Part shown: piece by piece, positions 36,742 to 44,131 of the stretch
Numbering within the stretch: the first letter of the stretch is position 1
Layout: each line of letters begins with the position of its first letter
Program-made: the position numbers and the translations under genes
Assembly: GCA_035293045.1 (NCBI GenBank)
Contig: DATDOY010000034.1
Span: 13,215-77,214, forward strand
Length of the DNA stretch: 64,000 nucleotides
Direction of reading: 5' to 3'
Source: DATDOY01 sp035293045
Lineage (GTDB): Bacteria; Actinomycetota; Acidimicrobiia; IMCC26256; JACPCJ01
The notes under the pieces: generated by a model
Seen by the model: only the letters and a program-made list of their open reading frames with translations
What the model was told of the DNA's origin: nothing
Database searches by the model: none

Positions 36742-38151
36742 TCAGCATTCCGGCGAGGGGTCCTGGCCCGCCGGCTCCGGCTCCTCGGTCTGACCCTGCG
36801 CCGGCCCGACGCTGCGCACCGAGGCGACGGGATCCATCGGGAGGCCGAGCGACTCCTCGGCCGGCGTCGAAACACCGGTGAAGTCGGCTCCGACGACGAC
36901 CACGAGGTCGGCGTCGATGCCGATCGTGGTGTCCTCGACCAGCTTGCCGCGGCCCCCGAGATACTGCTTGAGCAGCTCGGCCTTGTTCTCCTCACCGGGC
37001 CGGTAGTGAATCTCGGTCTGGGAGTACCCGAACCGTTCGGCGTCACCCGCACCGGCTGGAAGGAACCCGACCTCGGCGAGCTGGCGCGATGTCCGCGTCG
37101 CCACCCCAGAACCACCGGTGCCGTTGAGCACGCGCACCTTCACGGACGACGGGGCGACGCCCCCGCCGATCGAACCTTCGCCCCGGAGCCGAGCGAAGAG
37201 CGCGGCCGCCTCCGCCTCGCGGAGCAGCACCACGGACTGGGCTCCCTTGCGGCCCACATCGGCGGGCAGCTTCGCCATCTCCACGTCGTTGGGGTCGCCG
37301 CTGCGAAAGACCCGCACCAGCTTGAAGATGTCGCCGGTGCTGAGATCGGTGTCGAGGGTGACGTTCTTCAGTCCCTTGTTGATGAGGTCGTTGCCCCGAG
37401 CCGGATTGCCGAACCCGCTCTCGAGGCTCTGGGCGATGAGGCGGCGGATGAAGTCCTGCTGCCGGTTGATGCGGCCGAAGTCGCCGCTCGGGTCGGTGCG
37501 CCAGACGCCCGACTCGAAGTACTGGTAGTGACGCGACCGGACGAGGGCGAGCGCCTGGTCGCCGTCGAGGGTCGTGCAGCCCGCCTCGGCCACGTTCAAG
37601 CCGGTCTTGGGGTCGCGCGCCGGCGCCGCCGAATAGATCTCGACGCCCCCCATGGCGTCGACGATGTTGCGGAAGCCGGCGAAGTCGACCTGCACGTAGT
37701 GGTGAATCGGGATGTTGAAGTTGGTGCGGATCGTCTCGATGACGCCCTGCGGCCCGTCCTGGAAGGCGGCGTTGATCTTCGACCCCCCCTTGCCCGGGAT
37801 CTCGACCCAGAGATCTCGCGGGAGCGACACGAGCAGCGCCTTCTTCGTCTTGGGGTCGATGCGCACCACGATCAGGGTGTCGGCGCGTTCTCCCCCGACC
37901 TCGCCGAAACTGGCGGCGTCTTGTTCGGTGCTCACGAAGGCGCGCGAGTCGCTCCCGAGGATCAGGAAGTTCTCGCTTCCCTTGTCGAGGCTGAGGTCGA
38001 CGCGCGGCGCTCCCGCGAGCTTGTTGTTGATCCACCAATAGGCACCCGCGATCCCCGAGAGCATGAACACGCTCGAGACGAGCAGGGCGATCAGGAACCG
38101 GTGGAACCACGCCGTCCGCGCAGACGCGCTGGAGAAAATCCGAGGAGACAC
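36742..38151 (-). CDS. LytR-CpsA-Psr (LCP) family cell-wall ligase
   Basis: A 469-residue protein. One N-terminal membrane helix (about residues 18-42) is followed by the LCP catalytic domain: NFLILGSDSR, GGERADTLIVVRIDPKTKK, SLPRDLWVEIPG with the key arginine and aspartate, and INRQQDFIRRL. A C-terminal LytR_C domain follows (VKVRVLNGTGGSGVATRTS...). LCP enzymes move lipid-linked glycopolymers onto peptidoglycan, the step after WbbL-type synthesis. The M. tuberculosis homologue also lies near rmlD. GTG 38149-38151 is taken as start, with a TAAACT box 9 nt upstream that overlaps the acyl-CoA dehydrogenase stop codon. Confidence 0.9.
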   Translation of the reverse strand: MSPRIFSSASARTAWFHRFLIALLVSSVFMLSGIAGAYWWINNKLAGAPRVDLSLDKGSENFLILGSDSRAFVSTEQDAASFGEVGGERADTLIVVRIDPKTKKALLVSLPRDLWVEIPGKGGSKINAAFQDGPQGVIETIRTNFNIPIHHYVQVDFAGFRNIVDAMGGVEIYSAAPARDPKTGLNVAEAGCTTLDGDQALALVRSRHYQYFESGVWRTDPSGDFGRINRQQDFIRRLIAQSLESGFGNPARGNDLINKGLKNVTLDTDLSTGDIFKLVRVFRSGDPNDVEMAKLPADVGRKGAQSVVLLREAEAAALFARLRGEGSIGGGVAPSSVKVRVLNGTGGSGVATRTSRQLAEVGFLPAGAGDAERFGYSQTEIHYRPGEENKAELLKQYLGGRGKLVEDTTIGIDADLVVVVGADFTGVSTPAEESLGLPMDPVASVRSVGPAQGQTEEPEPAGQDPSPEC

Positions 38152-38160
38152 GAAGGGGTT

Positions 38161-38166
38161 AGTTTA
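38161..38166 (-). promoter_or_regulatory. Predicted -10 box for the LCP gene (TAAACT)
   Basis: TAAACT on the minus strand, 9 nt before the GTG start. The box includes the TAA stop codon of the upstream acyl-CoA dehydrogenase gene, so readthrough from that gene and a private start could both supply LCP mRNA. Confidence 0.4.
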
Positions 38167-39315
38167 GGTGTCGACGGGAAGGCCGAGGTCGCGGGCGATG
38201 ACCAGCCGCTGGATCTCGCTCGTGCCCTCACCGATCTCGAGGATCTTCGAGTCGCGGTAGAAGCGGGCCACCGGCGTCTCTTCCATGAACCCGTACCCCC
38301 CGTGAATCTGGACCGCCTCGCGGGTTGCGCTCACCGCGATCTCGCTCGAGTACAGCTTGGCCATCGCCGCCGCTCGCCGGATCGGGAGGCCCCGGTCTCG
38401 CATCACCGCCGCCTTGTAGGTCAGGTTGCGTGCGTTCTCGACCGCCACCGCCATGTCGGCGAGCTTGAAGGCGACGCCCTGATACCGGCCGATCGGCCCT
38501 CCGAACGCCTCTCGTTGCTGCGCGTACGCCAAGGACATCTCGAGGCATGCCTGCGCGGTGCCGACGCCGAGCGCAGCGATGGCGATGCGGCCCTCGTCGA
38601 GCGTTTCCATGAACAGCTTGAAGCCCCCACCGCGCTCGCCGAGGAGGTTCGCCTCCGGCACCCGGCAGTCCGTGAACACCAGCTCGTGGGTGTCGCTCGC
38701 GTGCCAGCCGAGCTTGCGGTACGCCGGCTGCACGTCGAACCCCGGCGTCCCCGCGGGAACGATGATGGCGCTGATCTCGTGGTCACCGGTGAGCGCCGTA
38801 ATCGTCACGCACGCCGTCACGTCGGTGCCCGAGTTCGTAATGAAGGTCTTCTGTCCGTTGATCACCCACTCTCCGGTGCCTTGGTCGAGCACCGCGCGGG
38901 TCCTCGTCGACGCGGCATCCGATCCGGCGTGGGCTTCGGTGAGTCCGAAGGCGCCGAGGGCCCGGCCCTCGATCATCGGCAGCAAGTACTTCCGCTTCTG
39001 TTCCTCGGTGCCGACCCGGAAGAACGGCATCGCCCCGAGGCTCACCCCGGCTTCGAGGGTGATCGCCATCGACTGGTCGACGCGCGCGAGTTCCTCGAGC
39101 GCGATCACGTACGTGAGGAAGTCGGCCCCGCCGCCGCCGTACTCCTCGGGGAACACGAGCCCGAAGAGCCCAAGTTCCCCCATCTTGTGGACGATCTCGA
39201 CGGGAAAGTGCTCCTCGCGATCCCACGCCTCGATGTGGGGCGCGATCTCCCGTTCGGCGAAGTCCCGCACGACCTTGCGGAACTCCTCCTGCTCGGCGCT
39301 GAGGTCGAAGTCCAT
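38164..39315 (-). CDS. Acyl-CoA dehydrogenase
   Basis: A 383-residue FAD-dependent acyl-CoA dehydrogenase. It has the three-domain family layout, with FGLTEAHAGSDAASTRT (flavin and substrate contact), WVINGQKTFITNSG, and near the C-terminus IHGGYGFMEETPVARFYRD carrying the catalytic glutamate. It makes a trans-2-enoyl-CoA and passes electrons to ETF. The order LCP, then this gene, then birA resembles fadE25 in M. tuberculosis, which supports a branched or short-chain substrate, but chain length cannot be read. ATG 39313-39315 is chosen over an in-frame GTG three codons upstream because a TACAGT box lies exactly 7 nt before it. Confidence 0.92.
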   Translation of the reverse strand: MDFDLSAEQEEFRKVVRDFAEREIAPHIEAWDREEHFPVEIVHKMGELGLFGLVFPEEYGGGGADFLTYVIALEELARVDQSMAITLEAGVSLGAMPFFRVGTEEQKRKYLLPMIEGRALGAFGLTEAHAGSDAASTRTRAVLDQGTGEWVINGQKTFITNSGTDVTACVTITALTGDHEISAIIVPAGTPGFDVQPAYRKLGWHASDTHELVFTDCRVPEANLLGERGGGFKLFMETLDEGRIAIAALGVGTAQACLEMSLAYAQQREAFGGPIGRYQGVAFKLADMAVAVENARNLTYKAAVMRDRGLPIRRAAAMAKLYSSEIAVSATREAVQIHGGYGFMEETPVARFYRDSKILEIGEGTSEIQRLVIARDLGLPVDT

Positions 39316-39322
39316 GGCGGCC

Positions 39323-39328
39323 ACTGTA
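39323..39328 (-). promoter_or_regulatory. Predicted -10 box for acyl-CoA dehydrogenase (TACAGT)
   Basis: TACAGT on the minus strand, 7 nt before ATG 39315. It supports that ATG as the start of a leaderless message. Confidence 0.5.
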
Positions 39329-39367
39329 CGGGGGGAAACTGTTCCCGTTCGGGGTCGTGGCGGGCCC

Positions 39368-39373
39368 TAACCT
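39368..39373 (+). promoter_or_regulatory. Predicted -10 box for pabB (TAACCT)
   Basis: TAACCT, 7 nt, then GTG 39381. If the message is leaderless, the upstream GTG at 39357 lies outside the transcript and 39381 is the true start. Confidence 0.45.
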
Positions 39374-39380
39374 CATCTCG

Positions 39381-40613
39381 GTGCCTTCGCTCGTTGCCCG
39401 CGTGCTCGCCGCGCTCCCCGCCGCGCTCCCCGCCGTCGCCGTGCGTGACGGGGTCCGGTGGATCGTGGCCGCCGACCCGGAGGCGACGACCGTTGCGTCG
39501 GGTCAGGCCGCCTTCGACGTGCTTGACGGACTGGCCCCGTCGTTCTGGGCGGGCTGGCTTTCGTACGACCTCGGTCGTGCGGTCGAGCGGGTGGCACCGC
39601 GGGCGGTCGACGACCTCCACCTGCCCGATCTGGCCCTCGCCCGTTTCGACACGCGCCTCGTCATCGACGGCGACTCCACCTCGATCGAGGGGGACGGCGC
39701 ATCGCGCGCGCTGCTCGAAGCCGCGCTCGTCTCGGCCCAGGCGGAGACGACGCCATCCGACCTCGCGCCCGGGCCCGCGCTCCAGCGGTGGCGTTCGACG
39801 CTCGACCAGACCACCTTCGAGGCCGGCGTGCGAGCCATCGTCGAGTTGATCCGCGCCGGCGAGTGTTACCAGGTCAACTTCACCCGTCGGCTCGAGAGCG
39901 ACGACCCCGCCGATCCGGTGGCCCTGTTCAGCTCGCTCGTCGAACACAACCCCGCGCCACACGCCGCGTTCGTGCGCACCGGCGACGTCACGATCGTGTC
40001 GGCTTCCCCGGAGCGCTTCTTGCGCCGCGACGGACGACGGGTCGAGACCCGTCCGATCAAGGGAACCGGCATCGACGCAGGCCGGCTCATGACGAGCGCG
40101 AAAGATCGCGCCGAGAACGTGATGATCGTCGACCTCGCCCGCAACGATCTCGGGCGCGTGTGCGAATACGGGTCGATCGAGGTCCCCGAGCTGTGCGCGG
40201 TCGAAGAGCACCCCGGGCTCCTCCACCTCGTCAGCACCGTGCGGGGCACGCTCCGCGCCAACGTCGGCACGGGTGCGCTCATCGCCGCCACGTTCCCGCC
40301 GGCGTCGATCACCGGGGCGCCCAAGCCTCGGGTCATGCAAGCCATCGAAGACCTCGAACCGGTCCGTCGCGGGGTGTACTGCGGAGCGGTCGGGTGGATC
40401 GACGAGGCGAACGGCTCGCTGGACCTCAACGTGGCGATCCGCACGTTCACGATGGCCGGCGGCCGCACCTTCCTCAATGTGGGCGGCGGCATCGTCGCCG
40501 ACTCCGACCCGACGGCGGAGTGGGAGGAGACGGAGTTGAAGGCGGCGCGTCTCCTCGAGGCGGCCAGCATCGGGTCTCGGGCCACCCGGGGCGGAAGGGT
40601 CGGCGCGCGATGA
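39381..40613 (+). CDS. pabB: Aminodeoxychorismate synthase component I (PabB-like)
   Basis: A 410-residue chorismate-utilising enzyme. The C-terminal 260 residues have the family motifs: GECYQVNFTRRL, SASPERFLRR, TRPIKGT, DLARNDLGRV, FPPASITGAPKPR and the closing GGGIVADSDPTAEWEET. With the coupled class IV aminotransferase it should make p-aminobenzoate for folate. Anthranilate synthase is the alternative; the PIKGT and VNFT wording and the partner gene favour PabB. No glutaminase (PabA) gene is in the window. The start is taken as GTG 39381 because of the leaderless box; GTG 39357 is the longer option. It overlaps the next gene by 4 nt. Confidence 0.87.
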   Translation: MPSLVARVLAALPAALPAVAVRDGVRWIVAADPEATTVASGQAAFDVLDGLAPSFWAGWLSYDLGRAVERVAPRAVDDLHLPDLALARFDTRLVIDGDSTSIEGDGASRALLEAALVSAQAETTPSDLAPGPALQRWRSTLDQTTFEAGVRAIVELIRAGECYQVNFTRRLESDDPADPVALFSSLVEHNPAPHAAFVRTGDVTIVSASPERFLRRDGRRVETRPIKGTGIDAGRLMTSAKDRAENVMIVDLARNDLGRVCEYGSIEVPELCAVEEHPGLLHLVSTVRGTLRANVGTGALIAATFPPASITGAPKPRVMQAIEDLEPVRRGVYCGAVGWIDEANGSLDLNVAIRTFTMAGGRTFLNVGGGIVADSDPTAEWEETELKAARLLEAASIGSRATRGGRVGAR

Positions 40614-41458
40614 GCACCAACCGCATGGTGTCGATCAACGGGAGCCTCGTCGACGCCGCGGACTCCGGCATCTCGCCCTTCGACCACGGCTTCATCGTCG
40701 GCGATGGCGTCTTCGAGACGTTGACGACCGTTCGCGGTGTGCCGTTCGCGTGGACCCGCCACTACGAGCGCCTCACACGAAGCGCCGCCGGTCTCGGCCT
40801 CGCGCCGCCACCGTCCGACGACCTGCGGTCGGCCGTCGATGCCGTACGAGAGGCCAACGCGTTGGCGGAGGCTCGCATCCGCATCACCGTGACGAGCGGC
40901 CCCGGGCCCCTCGGATCCGACCGGGGAACCGACGGCATCACGGTCGTGGTCGCCGCGACCACGCCCACGGAGTGGCCGGCCACCGCCGACGTCGTCGTCG
41001 TGCCCTGGACGCGCAACGAGCGCGGCGCCATGGTCGGGCTCAAGACCATCTCCTACGCCGAAAACGCCATCGCCCTCGCGTGGGCGAAAGAGCGCGGGGC
41101 CGGCGAGGCCATCTTCGCCAACACCCAGGACCGCCTGTGCGAGGGCACGGGGACCAACGTCTACGTCGTGCGCGACGGCCGGGTCGCGACGCCTCCGCTG
41201 TCGTCGGGATGCCTCGACGGGGTCACGCGCCAAGTGCTGCTCCTCATCGCGCCCGACGTGGGCGTCGAGATCGAGGAGATCGATCTGCCCATCGCGGCGC
41301 TCGCCGACGCCGACGAAGCCTTCCTCTCCTCGGCAACCCGCGGTGCGCAGCCGATCGCCCACGTCGACGGGCGGCCGGTGGCCGCGGCCCCCGGACCGAT
41401 CACCGAGAAGCTCATCGCCGCCTACGACGACCTGCTCACTCGCGATCTCGACCCCTGA
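40610..41458 (+). CDS. pabC: Class IV aminotransferase, probable aminodeoxychorismate lyase
   Basis: A 282-residue PLP-dependent fold type IV protein. It opens with VSINGSLVDAADSGISPFDHGFIVGDGVFETL, has the catalytic lysine in GLKTISYAENAIA, and EGTGTNVYVV for phosphate binding. This family includes branched-chain and D-amino-acid aminotransferases and PabC. Coupling to pabB by an ATGA overlap makes aminodeoxychorismate lyase the best call. ATG 40610-40612 is the start. It ends 17 nt before the 49-nt palindrome IR2, where birA converges. Confidence 0.83.
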   Translation: MSTNRMVSINGSLVDAADSGISPFDHGFIVGDGVFETLTTVRGVPFAWTRHYERLTRSAAGLGLAPPPSDDLRSAVDAVREANALAEARIRITVTSGPGPLGSDRGTDGITVVVAATTPTEWPATADVVVVPWTRNERGAMVGLKTISYAENAIALAWAKERGAGEAIFANTQDRLCEGTGTNVYVVRDGRVATPPLSSGCLDGVTRQVLLLIAPDVGVEIEEIDLPIAALADADEAFLSSATRGAQPIAHVDGRPVAAAPGPITEKLIAAYDDLLTRDLDP

Positions 41459-41475
41459 TCGACCCGCGCAAGAAC

Positions 41476-41524
41476 GACGTGTGCGTATGGCGTCGCGCTA
41501 TGCGCGACGCCATACGCACACGTC
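41476..41524. repeat. 23-bp perfect palindrome between convergent genes (IR2)
   Basis: Arms at 41476-41498 and 41502-41524 are exact reverse complements with a 3-nt centre (TAT), so the whole 49 nt is a near-perfect hairpin. The left arm begins GACGTGTGCGTATGG. It covers the first two stop-codon bases of birA and lies 18 nt after the pabC stop. No T-tract flanks it. It shares the outer TGTG...CACA with IR1 and IR3, and all three lie between converging genes. Confidence 0.85.
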
Positions 41525-42302
41525 ATGGGACGGGGCGCAGGTGGATCACGTCGCCGACGGATACCTCACGCACGTCGCCGGGATCGGCGTCGCCGTCGCT
41601 CGGGCCTCCGGCCACCCGCACCCGCAGGTGCCCGTCGTCGCTCACGTCGACGGCGGTCCCGCTGAACGACTCGCTCGCCAGTTCGACGCGAACTTCGCGG
41701 CCGAGGGTGGCACACCGCTGCCGATAGCCCGCGAGCACCGCGGCGGGGCCGTCCGGCCCGAGGAGCGTCTCGTACTGGGCGTCGAAACGGTCGAGCAGGG
41801 CTTCGAGGAGGGCGTCGCGATCAACGGCGCGCCCCGCCTCTACGTTGCACGCCGTAGCGGTTTCGGCGATGTCCTCGGGGAAGGCGTCCCAATTCACGTT
41901 GACGCCGATCCCGACGACGAGCGCGTCGAGTCGCCCGTCGCGGATCTCGGCTTCGGCCAACATTCCGGCCAGCTTGCGACGGCCCACCACGAGATCGTTG
42001 GGCCACTTCAAGCTGGGCGCGAAATCGGCCACGACGAACACGGCCTCGCACGCGGCGATACCGGCGGCCATGGTCACCAGGTGCGCCCGGGCGACATCGA
42101 TCGGCGGGCGCACCAGCATCGAGACGAGCAGCGACGACCCGGGTGGCGCACTCCACGTGCGTCCGAGCCGTCCTCGCCCCGCCGTCTGGGCGTCGGCCAC
42201 CGCCACCACGCCCTCGGGCGCGCCCGCCCTCGCCTCATCGATGAGGTACCGGTTCGTGGAGTCGATTTCGGGGAAATGGCGGATATCGGCGAACCGCGAC
42301 AC
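41523..42302 (-). CDS. birA: Biotin--[acetyl-CoA-carboxylase] ligase, no repressor domain
   Basis: A 259-residue class I biotin protein ligase. Motifs are EIDSTNRYLIDEA, DAQTAGRGRLGRTW (the GRGRxGR biotinyl-AMP loop), LKWPNDLVVGRRKLAGMLAE, and GIGVNVN. It activates biotin with ATP and attaches it to the lysine of the carboxyl carrier domain, here most likely K562 of the divergent carboxylase gene. The N-terminal DNA-binding domain of E. coli BirA is missing, as in mycobacteria, so it cannot repress in that way. GTG 42300-42302 is the start, 7 nt after a TATCCT box inside a palindrome shared with the carboxylase gene. Confidence 0.93.
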   Translation of the reverse strand: MSRFADIRHFPEIDSTNRYLIDEARAGAPEGVVAVADAQTAGRGRLGRTWSAPPGSSLLVSMLVRPPIDVARAHLVTMAAGIAACEAVFVVADFAPSLKWPNDLVVGRRKLAGMLAEAEIRDGRLDALVVGIGVNVNWDAFPEDIAETATACNVEAGRAVDRDALLEALLDRFDAQYETLLGPDGPAAVLAGYRQRCATLGREVRVELASESFSGTAVDVSDDGHLRVRVAGGPSDGDADPGDVREVSVGDVIHLRPVP

Positions 42303-42321
42303 GACCCGTAGGATACGGGTC
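42303..42321. promoter_or_regulatory. Palindromic bidirectional promoter, birA / biotin carboxylase
   Basis: GACCCGTA-GGA-TACGGGTC is a perfect 8-bp inverted repeat with a 3-nt centre, and it fills the 21-bp gap between two divergent start codons. TAGGAT on the plus strand (42309-42314, 9 nt before the carboxylase ATG) and TATCCT on the minus strand (42310-42315, 7 nt before birA GTG) overlap by five bases. One opened site could serve both genes, and the arms could bind a dimeric regulator. Confidence 0.55.
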
Positions 42322-42323
42322 CC

Positions 42324-44114
42324 ATGTTTGAGAAAGTCCTGGTGGCGAACCGCGCCGAGATCGCCGTGCGCGTCATGCGCACGTGTCGCGAGATGGGCAT
42401 CGCGACCGTCGCCGTCTACTCGGAACTCGACCGCGACGCCTTCCACGTCCGCTACGCCGACGAGGCGTACGCGCTCGGCGGAGAGACCGCAGCCGAGAGC
42501 TACCTCAACACCGACGCCATCCTCGACGCCATCCTCCGCTCCGGCGCCCAGGCCGTGCACCCCGGCTACGGATTCTTCGCCGAGAACGCCGAGTTCGCGG
42601 AGGCGATCCTCGGCATCGCCCATTCGGATGGAACGCGCGTGGCGTGGATCGGGCCGCCACCGTCGGCCATCCGGATCATGGGCGACAAAATCTCCTCTCG
42701 GAAGGCGGCGCTCGAGGCCAAGGTGCCGATGGTCCCGGGCACCACCGACGCGCTCGCCTCGGCCGACGACGTCGTCGCCTTCGGCGAGGAGTTCGGCTGG
42801 CCGGTCGCCATCAAGGCCGCCTACGGCGGCGGCGGCAAGGGGATGAAGGTGGCGCGTTCGGCCAACGAGGCCGCCAAAGTGCTCGAGTCCGCCCAGCGCG
42901 AGGCCAAGGCCTACTTCGGGCGGGACGAGGCCTACCTCGAGCGCTACCTCGAGCGTCCTCGCCACGTTGAAGTGCAGGTCTTCTCCGACACCCACGGCAA
43001 CCACCTGTGGATCGGCGAGCGCGACTGCTCCACCCAGCGTCGTCACCAGAAGCTCATCGAGGAGTCCCCCGCGCCGGGCATCGACGACGCCACCCGCAAA
43101 GCGATGGGCGAGTCCGCCGCCGCGGTCGCCGCCGCCTGCGGCTACGAGGGCGCCGGCACCGTCGAGATGCTCTTCGAAGCCGGCGAGTTCTTCTTCCTCG
43201 AGATGAACACGCGGCTCCAAGTCGAGCACTGCGTGACCGAGATGGTCACCGGCCTCGACCTGGTCAAGGAACAGCTCCGCGTCGCCGCCGGCGAGCCGAT
43301 CTCGATCTCGCAGGAGGAGATCGAGATGCGCGGCCACGCCATCGAGTTCCGCCTCAACGCCGAGGACCCGGCCAAGAAGTTCCTCCCGTCCCCCGGAACC
43401 ATCGTGCGCTTCGACCGCCCGTCGGGCCCCGGCGTGCGGGTCGACCAGGGCTACGAAGCCGGCGACACCATCAGCCAGTACTACGACAACCTCATCGCCA
43501 AACTGATCGTGTGGGCACCCACGCGCGACGAGGCGATCGCACGGGGCAAGCGGGCGCTCCGCGAGACCACCATCGAGGGCGTCAAGACGACCATCCCTGC
43601 CCACCTCGCCATCCTCGATCATCCCGACTTCGTCGCCGGCAACCACTCGACGAAGTGGCTCGAGGAAGAGGTGGACGCGTCGACCTTCGCCGCACCACAG
43701 GCGTCGGCGGCCGGTGCTCCGGTCGCCGACGAGGCCGCCCCTGGACGCGTCGAGCACACCGTGCCGGTCGAGGTCGACGGCAAGCGATTCAACGTCCGGC
43801 TGTGGCTCCCCGACGTACCCGCCGGTGGAGGCCAGCCGACGGGCGCCGCGAGCAGGCCGCGGCCCGCGGGGACGGGCGGGAGCAGTGGTGGCGGCGGAGC
43901 CTCCGGCTCGCTGACCGCGCCGATGCAGGGAACCATCGTCAAGGTGCTCGTCGCCGTCGGCGACGCCGTGAAGGCCGGCCAAGCCGTGGTCGTGCTCGAG
44001 GCGATGAAGATGGAGAACCACATCAACGCCGACACCGACGGCACGGTCAAAGAAATCAAGGTCGAGGCGGGCCAGACCGTCTCTGGCGGCGACGTCCTCG
44101 TCGTGCTCGAGTAG
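42324..44114 (+). CDS. Acyl-CoA carboxylase alpha subunit (biotin carboxylase + BCCP)
   Basis: A 596-residue biotin-dependent carboxylase subunit. The biotin carboxylase part (about 1-450) has KVLVANRAEIAVRVMRT, the ATP-grasp glycine loop YGGGGKGM, HVEVQVFSDTHGN, and EMNTRLQVEH. A Pro/Gly-rich linker with GGSSGGGGASGS leads to the biotinyl carrier domain with EAMKMEN, biotinylated at K562. It corresponds to AccA3-type subunits that serve acetyl- and propionyl-CoA carboxylases. The carboxyltransferase (accD) is not in the window. Divergent birA and ATG 42324 share the palindromic promoter. Confidence 0.94.
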   Translation: MFEKVLVANRAEIAVRVMRTCREMGIATVAVYSELDRDAFHVRYADEAYALGGETAAESYLNTDAILDAILRSGAQAVHPGYGFFAENAEFAEAILGIAHSDGTRVAWIGPPPSAIRIMGDKISSRKAALEAKVPMVPGTTDALASADDVVAFGEEFGWPVAIKAAYGGGGKGMKVARSANEAAKVLESAQREAKAYFGRDEAYLERYLERPRHVEVQVFSDTHGNHLWIGERDCSTQRRHQKLIEESPAPGIDDATRKAMGESAAAVAAACGYEGAGTVEMLFEAGEFFFLEMNTRLQVEHCVTEMVTGLDLVKEQLRVAAGEPISISQEEIEMRGHAIEFRLNAEDPAKKFLPSPGTIVRFDRPSGPGVRVDQGYEAGDTISQYYDNLIAKLIVWAPTRDEAIARGKRALRETTIEGVKTTIPAHLAILDHPDFVAGNHSTKWLEEEVDASTFAAPQASAAGAPVADEAAPGRVEHTVPVEVDGKRFNVRLWLPDVPAGGGQPTGAASRPRPAGTGGSSGGGGASGSLTAPMQGTIVKVLVAVGDAVKAGQAVVVLEAMKMENHINADTDGTVKEIKVEAGQTVSGGDVLVVLE

Positions 44115-44131
44115 GGCTCGCTCTTCTCCCG

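Noticed and set aside
39357..39380. Eight-codon longer start for pabB at GTG 39357
   Set aside because: The TAACCT box 7 nt before GTG 39381 would leave 39357 outside the transcript; kept only as the alternative.
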